A stretch of DNA of 16,701 bases from Bombardia bombarda. Lineage: Eukaryota; Ascomycota; Sordariomycetes; Sordariales; Lasiosphaeriaceae. The stretch spans positions 1 to 16,701 of the forward strand of contig JAULSR010000018.1 of assembly GCA_030512295.1 (NCBI GenBank), given 5' to 3'. The notes under the pieces are model-generated. The model was not told where the DNA came from. It was given only the letters and a program-made list of their open reading frames with translations, and ran no database searches. The translations under genes and the position numbers were made by a program. The first letter of the stretch is position 1, and each line of letters begins with the position of its first letter. Below, piece after piece: positions 10,492 to 16,701 of this stretch.

Positions 10492-13400
10492 GGTGCAATT
10501 AGATGGTGGCAGCGAAGCTGATCCAGAAAGTGAATAACACGAATGGGGCAGATGATCTGGGATGAGAACTTGAAATATTTATGTAAGGAGGTTCTCCTCG
10601 CAAGCAAGCAAGCAACTGTATGGTCGATTGGAAGCCGTATATTCGAAATGGCGGAGAGATATGTTCAATTTTTCCAAATATCGCCGATAACCCTTGAAGG
10701 AGGGGGCAACGGGTGGGGGCCCATGGAGATGCTGTGCGACCGACCGCTCCTGCAAAGTCTGCAGCAAAGCCATTCCCGCGTTCCGATCAGTCACGTGGAT
10801 TTTTGATGCCGAACGTTAATGAATCGACTAGTCAGACAACTTCAGGTTGAATTGCCCTATGCATGGTAGGGGTTTGCCCATGGCGAAATCAACGAAGCAT
10901 AACGTTAGCGGATACGGTGTCTCATTCTCAGTATTGGGTACCTATGTTTGAATAACTCGAGTATCAACGAGTGCAAAATCCGTTGTGAAATGAGACCTGG
11001 CGTTGTTATGATAGCTTGAGATTCATCGCTTGATTATATCAAGGGCCTTGATCACGACCAAATTTCAAGTGTAAGATCTTTGTTGTTGAGTGGGTAAATA
11101 GCTGTTGTGGAGTGTGATATCTGGTAAGGTAGCGGGATGCTAGTAACCACCTATGTCCGGAATACTGGCGTTGACTCTTCTGAAGAAAATAAACGGACTT
11201 TTCGCAAACTTGTTGCGTATCATCTACATCTGGATGGTATTGCTCTTTGATGTGATTAGCCCCCTCACGATCCAGGATCCAGATCGGATTAACAGCACAG
11301 ATACATATGTGCCTGCCCATGTCTAAGCTGCTTTAAGGCTATCAGTCTAGCGAGTACGAGTCCACGGTCGAAGTTGTGTGGCGAGTGAGCACTTAGTCCT
11401 AGATATGAACATGCGTTCAATCGTACCGTTTCAACAAGGTCGCCGCCTAATTATATCATGTATACATACGCGATCTCCAGTGGGCAGACAGTAGGCAGCG
11501 TACGAACGTTTTAGATGTTATGGAAAGAGATATATCACCTGAAGGTGCACATGAGGGATGACAGGCGAACAGAAATCCCGTTTCTTTTGAGCTAAGAGCT
11601 ATGCCGTTGACGGAAGACGCGAGAAGAAGGCGGGACTTTAGCAGCCGAGCTATAACGGCTCTTGTGAGGTTGATAAAGGGCTCAAGTCCCACAAGCTGGG
11701 CCAAAGCGTGTCAGCCGCTTGTGGACACCATATGTGCTCAGAGCGGCCACGCTATGTACTGTGCGACTTAAAAAGACACCATCCCATCGTTACCAATGGT
11801 GGCACGAAGTACAGCCGCCCAACCTGGGTCGCCTGGGTAGGTGGACGTATCTCGTGGGATGAGCCGCTGCGTGGTGAGGCGGCACTGGCACTGGTGGTGG
11901 CTGATGGAGCCTCCCAAAAGGTTGGGATTCTGTGTGGAGGCTGATCTCAGGAGGTTGGCAAGCGTGAAACGCGTGACAGGGGACAGAGAGCGGAGCCACA
12001 TGGGAGGACAAGAGAGCGGCAAAGACACGCAACGAGCACAACAAGCCTTCATGGGTTGTGTTAGCACGGCCCAGCCTTAGATTGGTGGTACCAGAGCGCG
12101 CTTGATGTCCTGATGGGTTTGCTGATGGCTTCGACTCCTCCAAGTGCTGTGTGTTCAAGTAGCAAGACGAGAAAACCGAAAGCGAACTACATTCTTCGAG
12201 GACGAGAAGTTGCTGGTCGGGACTTGCTAAAATTAGGAACGTCTTCAAACTGTGCATGGATTTGCCAACAGTTTTGTTCCCTGTCATGTCCCACAAATGC
12301 TGACAAGACTCGAAGAATATGTCCCTGTTTGGGAGTGCATTTTGACGGGGAGAGGTACGGACGTGTCTTCTCTCGACTTCTCTCGCCTGAGTGGCCTTGT
12401 TCATTTTCCTTCCCAGAAATTCAAGGTTCCGAACCCTTGGGACTGTGCCGCTTGGCCGCACACGTGGAACAGAACTTTGCAGCGCAGCAGTCGAGGCTTT
12501 TCGGGCTCCTCTTCTGTTGCACCAACATGGTCCAAGGATGCTGGCCGGTTTCCAGGTTCCGCCGGTATGGTTCTGTAAAAAATACACAGATGTTGCGTAG
12601 CTTATTGATCTGTGATTAACAAGTGACGACTAACACCTGCGGGCGTGCAGAGTTTATGCTGTTGGTGCTGTTTTGTGTAGTTTAGTCTCCATCCCGAAAG
12701 CGGCTTGGATGCAATGTCACCACCACCTTTACTTTCTACCTTTTAATGCTCCGCTGTGCATCATGGTGTGGGCGCGTATATCGTGGGTGCATCGCCAATC
12801 TGGGGAAAAGGGATGGTGTGGTGGACGGGTAGTGAGTGGGGAAGGTGGTGGGCGATGGTGCGATGGAGCGGTGGTGCGATCGAGGCGTTCAAGGAGGCTT
12901 GCACTTGCCCGCACTCTCACCTCACGTCACCATTGTCAAAATTATAATGCAACCGGGCAGGCGCGAGTGACAACGACGACGATGAGGAAGGAATGGCCCA
13001 AGGGTCGGGTCCATGTGGCGGAAATTGTGACCCGCTCGGCTCCTCGGTTCTTGCACAACGGCTCTCAACTGGTCGAATCTGTCCCTGCCTGAACTGCACT
13101 GCACCTTTGAACCCCGTTACTGCCTCAAGCCTGCCGCTTGCGGCCACCAACTTTTCGAAGCAGAGGTCATCGAGAGGCCCAAGACACCCCAGCCTTCCGT
13201 GGGCTAGCCCCAGACGGGCATGATAGGGTCCGTCCAAGGATCAAGTCGACTCAGCCGCAGAATGCGCCCAGCAAGGCAGCTAGCTGGTGGCTGTCATTGT
13301 GAGCGCCTACCGAGTCTACCTAGCAGGTCTAGCTCCCACCTAAGCTAAGGCAGTTATCTCGATGGCGGGCCCCCGTCCTCCTTGATCAGTTCACCGTAAT

Positions 13401-13766
13401 ATTTTAGTTCATGGGTCTTGTTTGATCTTGTCATCAACGTCCATTCCGTCTCTTCGTTTGTTTTCTTTTCTCTTTTGTTCTGTTGTCATCGTTACCGTGT
13501 TTTCTTCTTCACCACGCTCGCTGTCGTCTTTCGTTTCCCGCGGCATTCGAATTGGGAAAATAAACTCGAGTTGGAAACGTCATGGTCGTTTTCGTTTGAC
13601 GCCGCAGGGATAAGCACTTTTTGTCGCCAGGCTTCCTTATTTCCTAGCTGCGAGATCGGCTCGAGTAGGTAGAAACCACGGGTGCTCCACGGCACGAATT
13701 CACGATTTTTTCCACATCTGCATCCGCGTACCTGGTCAGACAGCTCACGTCTTGAGACACGGAACA
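10492..13766. other. Long divergent intergenic region
   Basis: About 3.3 kb lie between the PAQR gene (-) and the membrane-protein gene (+), long compared with the other spacers. A GCAA repeat of about four units is near 10598-10614. The largest open frames are a 265-codon one on the minus strand (11790-12587) and an overlapping 168-codon one on the plus strand (12113-12619). Neither shows a domain, signal peptide or intron signals, so I do not call them. From about 13410 to 13640 the DNA is CT-rich, suggesting the 5' leader of the downstream gene. Confidence 0.5.
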
Positions 13767-15059
13767 ATGCGCAACCCGCGGGGGATTTCGATGCTACCGC
13801 CCGCCCTGGTAGCTATTGTCCTCGTCTCGCTAACGCGAGCCACAACCATCGACTTCTCCTTCTACCCACCCAATGCGCAAACCTGTCTGTACCAGGCCTC
13901 CAATTCGTCCAACTGTGCTGCGGGGACAGTGGCTGCCACAAACGCGTGTTTATGTAACAATGGGGGGAACTTCGTCACAAACACGGCTTCCTGCTTGGGC
14001 AAATCAGACGAAGCCGATATCTCAGGGGTCTATGGGGTGTTGAAAAGCGCATGCTCTGACTCGTCAACGCCGCTCAATGTTGGAGAAGAGCAGTACCTCT
14101 CTGCTGCGGGCGTGAGTGGCACCTTGACCGCGGTCCAGCCCAGTGCGACATCCACACCAGTGTCGACGGCCGACTCGACGGTAGTGACATCGACGTCGAC
14201 AAAACCACCAGCAACCACATCAACGAACGGGGGAGAATTGCCCGCGGTAACAGATGATGGTAGGAAGGAAAGTGCACCAAGCAAAGGGTTGTCAGTTGGC
14301 GCAAAAGCAGGGATTATCGCGGGAGCGGTAGTGGTAGGGCTGACATCACTGGGCGTGGCGGCCTTTATGTTCATCCGATACAAGAAGAGGAAGGATGGGG
14401 AGGAATCACATCCAATGCTTCCCCAGGAGACCCGACACATGTCCCTAATACCAACACCGGCCGAAACGGTCGCGCTCGAGGGAGTTGTCGAGGGCCCTGA
14501 CTGGCCCAAAGACGCAAAATGGAGGCCAGTCTCGACAGTGGTGGAGCAACGAAAGAGTATCTTCAACTGGGAATCACCATACCACCTAGCATACCCCGGA
14601 GACGATGTAGTCGAGCAGGGGCCATCGCCATCGCCATCTCCGCCTCCAGCATCGGCTCTGGCACCAGCACCAGCTCTGGTACCAACACCAACACCAGCAG
14701 CTCCCGCCGCCGCCCTAGTTCCGGCTCCAAGTCCAACGCCATCTCCGCGACCCCGAGAATCACAATCCAGGATCTCGCTGACCCCGTCGCGACTCTTTGA
14801 GCTGCAGGGGTCAGACCGTCAGCCGGCAGAAATCGGGACAGAGATACCGGTGGAATTGGGTGACCCTCCATCGCCAGAGGCACCACCAATACACGAGCCG
14901 ACCGCCGCACAGCTATATGGGGGAGCGGCTGGACAGAGATCGACCCGGGCGACTCACCTCGCGGGCTGCGACCAGCGCCTCGGAGGTAGCCCCGTTGATG
15001 GCAGCATCTGTACTTGCTGCCACTGTGTCAGGTCTTTGCTCCGAATCATGTTCAAATGA
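13767..15059 (+). CDS. Signal-peptide, single-pass membrane protein with six-Cys module and Pro-rich tail
   Basis: I do not recognise a named family. The ATG at 13767 has a good context (AACAATGC) and gives a 430-residue open frame. A signal peptide (about residues 1-26, core MLPPALVAIVLVSL) precedes an extracellular module with Cys at 40, 50, 61, 63, 76 and 96, including a CLC motif, then a Ser/Thr-rich stalk (about 125-175) likely to be O-mannosylated. One transmembrane helix spans about 182-203, followed by a basic stop-transfer RYKKRK. The cytosolic tail has PDWPKDAKWRPVSTV-type acidic/basic blocks and a Pro/Ala-rich stretch at 286-332. The plan resembles fungal cell-wall stress sensors (WSC/Mid2-like), but the Cys spacing is not an obvious WSC or CFEM domain; this is inference from architecture. 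Unlike the neighbours, most of the frame is intact, though the last 45 or so residues look low in quality and could reflect a frame error. Confidence 0.8.
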   Translation: MRNPRGISMLPPALVAIVLVSLTRATTIDFSFYPPNAQTCLYQASNSSNCAAGTVAATNACLCNNGGNFVTNTASCLGKSDEADISGVYGVLKSACSDSSTPLNVGEEQYLSAAGVSGTLTAVQPSATSTPVSTADSTVVTSTSTKPPATTSTNGGELPAVTDDGRKESAPSKGLSVGAKAGIIAGAVVVGLTSLGVAAFMFIRYKKRKDGEESHPMLPQETRHMSLIPTPAETVALEGVVEGPDWPKDAKWRPVSTVVEQRKSIFNWESPYHLAYPGDDVVEQGPSPSPSPPPASALAPAPALVPTPTPAAPAAALVPAPSPTPSPRPRESQSRISLTPSRLFELQGSDRQPAEIGTEIPVELGDPPSPEAPPIHEPTAAQLYGGAAGQRSTRATHLAGCDQRLGGSPVDGSICTCCHCVRSLLRIMFK

Positions 15060-15075
15060 GGGGTTTGTGTGCTTC

Positions 15076-15112
15076 GGGTTTTCTTTTTTCTTATCAAGAA
15101 AAAAGAAAACCC
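15076..15112 (+). repeat. Perfect 17-bp inverted repeat, 3-base loop
   Basis: Left arm 15076-15092 (GGGTTTTCTTTTTTCTT), loop ATC, right arm 15096-15112, an exact complement. It starts 16 bases after the stop codon of the membrane-protein gene, so it lies in the presumed 3' UTR. It would form a strong RNA hairpin with a T-rich 5' arm and A-rich 3' arm. Confidence 0.95.
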
Positions 15113-15179
15113 AGCCCGTCATTGTACATAAAAATGATAACTGACAAATGACGGGTGTGATTTGGTCTGGTGCGGTGTA

Positions 15180-15199
15180 GGCGTGGCGTGGCGTGGCGT
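15180..15199. repeat. Four tandem GGCGT units
   Basis: A pentamer repeated four times without interruption in the 3' flank of the membrane-protein gene. Probably a small slippage repeat. Confidence 0.9.
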
Positions 15200-16431
15200 A
15201 TTTGGCGCGATATGATACACTTTGCGGAAATCACTGCATTCTTGGTTGCAATTAGCATTTGTGGGCGGCGTTAAGAGGAGGGTGTGGACTGGGCTGGGCA
15301 GTCCCCCATCAATGTTCTTGGGTTCTTAAATTTAGTTCTACCTATTTGTCGTGGGTCTACCATGGGTTGATTTAGCAACAGCGTGTTTTAGTTCAATGTC
15401 TTCCCGCTCTTTTGGAATAAGTCCAATATGTGAACCATAACCTGCTCCGTTGAGCCGGTGGACTGATTGCCCTGCGTTCAACTTCAGAATGGACGAACGG
15501 CTGGCCACACTGCCGAACATGGTATTGCGAGGAACTATTGGCAGGCCATGCAGGCAGGCTACGCACCGGCGTGCATCAGATATCGCAGATGGCTTTCCCA
15601 CCTACCTGTCGACAAACCTATCGACCTCCCTACCTGGCTTTAGTTGCTTGCCAACCTCGAAAACTCGCTCACCTGCCTACATAGGCGAGCTAGATTGATC
15701 GGTGAATGACGGTCCCCCGCAGTGACGTAGCTTACATGATGGGTGGACGTTGAAGATAGAGTAGAGGGACGGACATTATAAAAAAGAAAGATAATATATC
15801 AAACATCTGATGCCTGACATGGCAACCCGCTGGCGTGGAGGGGGTTTGGGAATGGAAGTCTGGGACAGGAACCACGGCTCGGCATGACAAGCGGTCTTCC
15901 CGGTGGGCCCATTGCCGCCGTTTTGCGCATTCCAGAGGGTCCCATGGCCTGCTAGGGTGCTCATGTAGGTAGCCCCTGGCTTGCAAGTCGCTGTAGTCCA
16001 ATCGAGGCACCTGAAAGCTGCCCGGGTTCGGGTATGCTCCCCGTCACCGCCCACCGCGCGTGAAACCTTGTCTGCCTGGGCTACCTTGGGTAGGTCGAAT
16101 CGTCGAGCTTTGCCAATCCCATTCCACCTGTCCTGTCGGTTATCGCTTGGACTGCCAGTGCCCGGGCTGCAGCTTCCCATCTCTCAAGGTTTCATCCATC
16201 ATGAAATCGAGCTGCTGCCGAAGGGAAGGGGCGAACGAAGTACACCTTGGTACCCTCCCGCCCGCCATTTCCCCCACCGTCCTACCTTACCCACCCCGCA
16301 CCTGTCCATAAGCATTCCTTCCTGCACCTGTCATTGATCAAGCAAAGTTCCGGAGAAACACACAGAGAGTTCCAGTCTATCACCGCCCCGTCTGCAATAC
16401 ATCGTCTATCGTCCCCCATAAAGGCCATGGC

Positions 16432-16437
16432 TATATA
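16432..16437 (+). promoter_or_regulatory. TATA-like motif near the right edge
   Basis: TATATA followed by GAC lies about 265 bases before the window end. The DNA after it is rich in C and T (CTTTCACCTTTCACTTTAAC), as in fungal leaders, with no convincing coding start before the edge. It could serve a plus-strand gene outside the window. Confidence 0.3.
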
Positions 16438-16701
16438 GACCACGCGAGCTGTGCGCTTGATCGCCGCAAAGTGTCTCTCGCTTCTTTCACCTTTCACTTT
16501 AACCTTTGTGGCGTGCGCTTTTTGCCCCTTCTGCTCTTCCCTTTTAGGGAATCCTGAATTTTACCCCAGCTGCATCAAAAGTTACATTGGTACACACCCA
16601 TCTGTCTTGGATATTTTTTCTTGCTTTCTGCACAATCCTACCTCTTTGCCCACCTCGCTCAAACGTGTTGAAGACGTTGTCTCCTGACCAAGAAAACCAC
16701 C

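Larger units (their letters stand above)
15113..16701. other. Right-hand intergenic region
   Basis: About 1.6 kb without a supported gene. It contains a GGCGT pentamer repeat, several CCTACCT/AGGTAGG-type motifs common in sordariomycete spacers (for example near 15598-15680, 15962-15972 and 16080-16095) and a CT-rich end. It is probably the 3' flank of the membrane-protein gene and the promoter plus leader of a gene beyond the right edge. Confidence 0.5.

Noticed and set aside
11679..11689. Sequence close to a tRNA B box (GGCTCAAGTCC)
   Set aside because: The T-stem does not pair beyond three bases and there is no proper A box or acceptor stem at the right distance.
12113..12619. 168-codon plus-strand open frame as a gene
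   Set aside because: No domain, erratic composition and an overlapping antiparallel frame; kept only as a low-interest finding.
15076..15112. Bacterial intrinsic terminator
   Set aside because: The palindrome has that look, but introns and gene content show a fungal nuclear genome; listed instead as an unexplained hairpin.

Overview
The window looks like nuclear DNA of a filamentous ascomycete (Pezizomycotina, probably a sordariomycete). The evidence is short GT..AG introns of about 63-144 bp with CTGAC/CTAAC branch sites, GC-rich coding blocks in AT-richer spacers, CT-rich 5' leaders, and the protein families present: a mitochondrial-type NAPE-PLD, a GH30 subfamily 7 xylanase and a PAQR/Izh receptor. 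There is no rRNA, CRISPR array, plasmid or phage feature, and no transposon that I can support.

Layout, left to right. 1-163 (-): 5' end of a gene resembling the fungal YdcF/DUF218 family, cut by the window edge. 650-2164 (-): NAPE-hydrolysing phospholipase D-like metallo-beta-lactamase with one intron and an N-terminus like a mitochondrial presequence. 3494-3803 (+): a small unrecognised protein with a Cys-rich tail behind a TATA box and a long leader. 5189-7089 (+): secreted GH30_7 xylanase-type glycoside hydrolase with two introns; the second holds a 252-base, almost pure C tract. About 7450/7586-8210 (-): SRPBCC (Bet v1-like) protein with one intron. 9246-10491 (-): seven-helix PAQR/AdipoR/Izh protein with two introns. 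10492-13766: a long spacer with no convincing gene. 13767-15059 (+): a signal-peptide, single-pass membrane protein with a six-Cys extracellular module and a Pro-rich tail, followed by a perfect 17-bp hairpin in the 3' flank. 15113-16701: spacer ending in a TATA-like motif and CT-rich DNA, probably the promoter and leader of a gene to the right.

A property of the whole window: almost every recognisable coding region is broken by single-base indels, mostly one missing G or C in a G/C run. Conserved protein sequence continues in another frame straight after each break, with catalytic motifs preserved. Uncorrected homopolymer errors in the assembly explain this better than simultaneous decay of unrelated genes. 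I annotate these loci as genes with probable sequence errors, not as pseudogenes. Their exact protein sequences need corrected reads.

The genes do not form an obvious cluster or pathway. They look like ordinary housekeeping and secretome genes. The one truly strange object is the poly-C tract. I found no strong case for a new multi-gene system.
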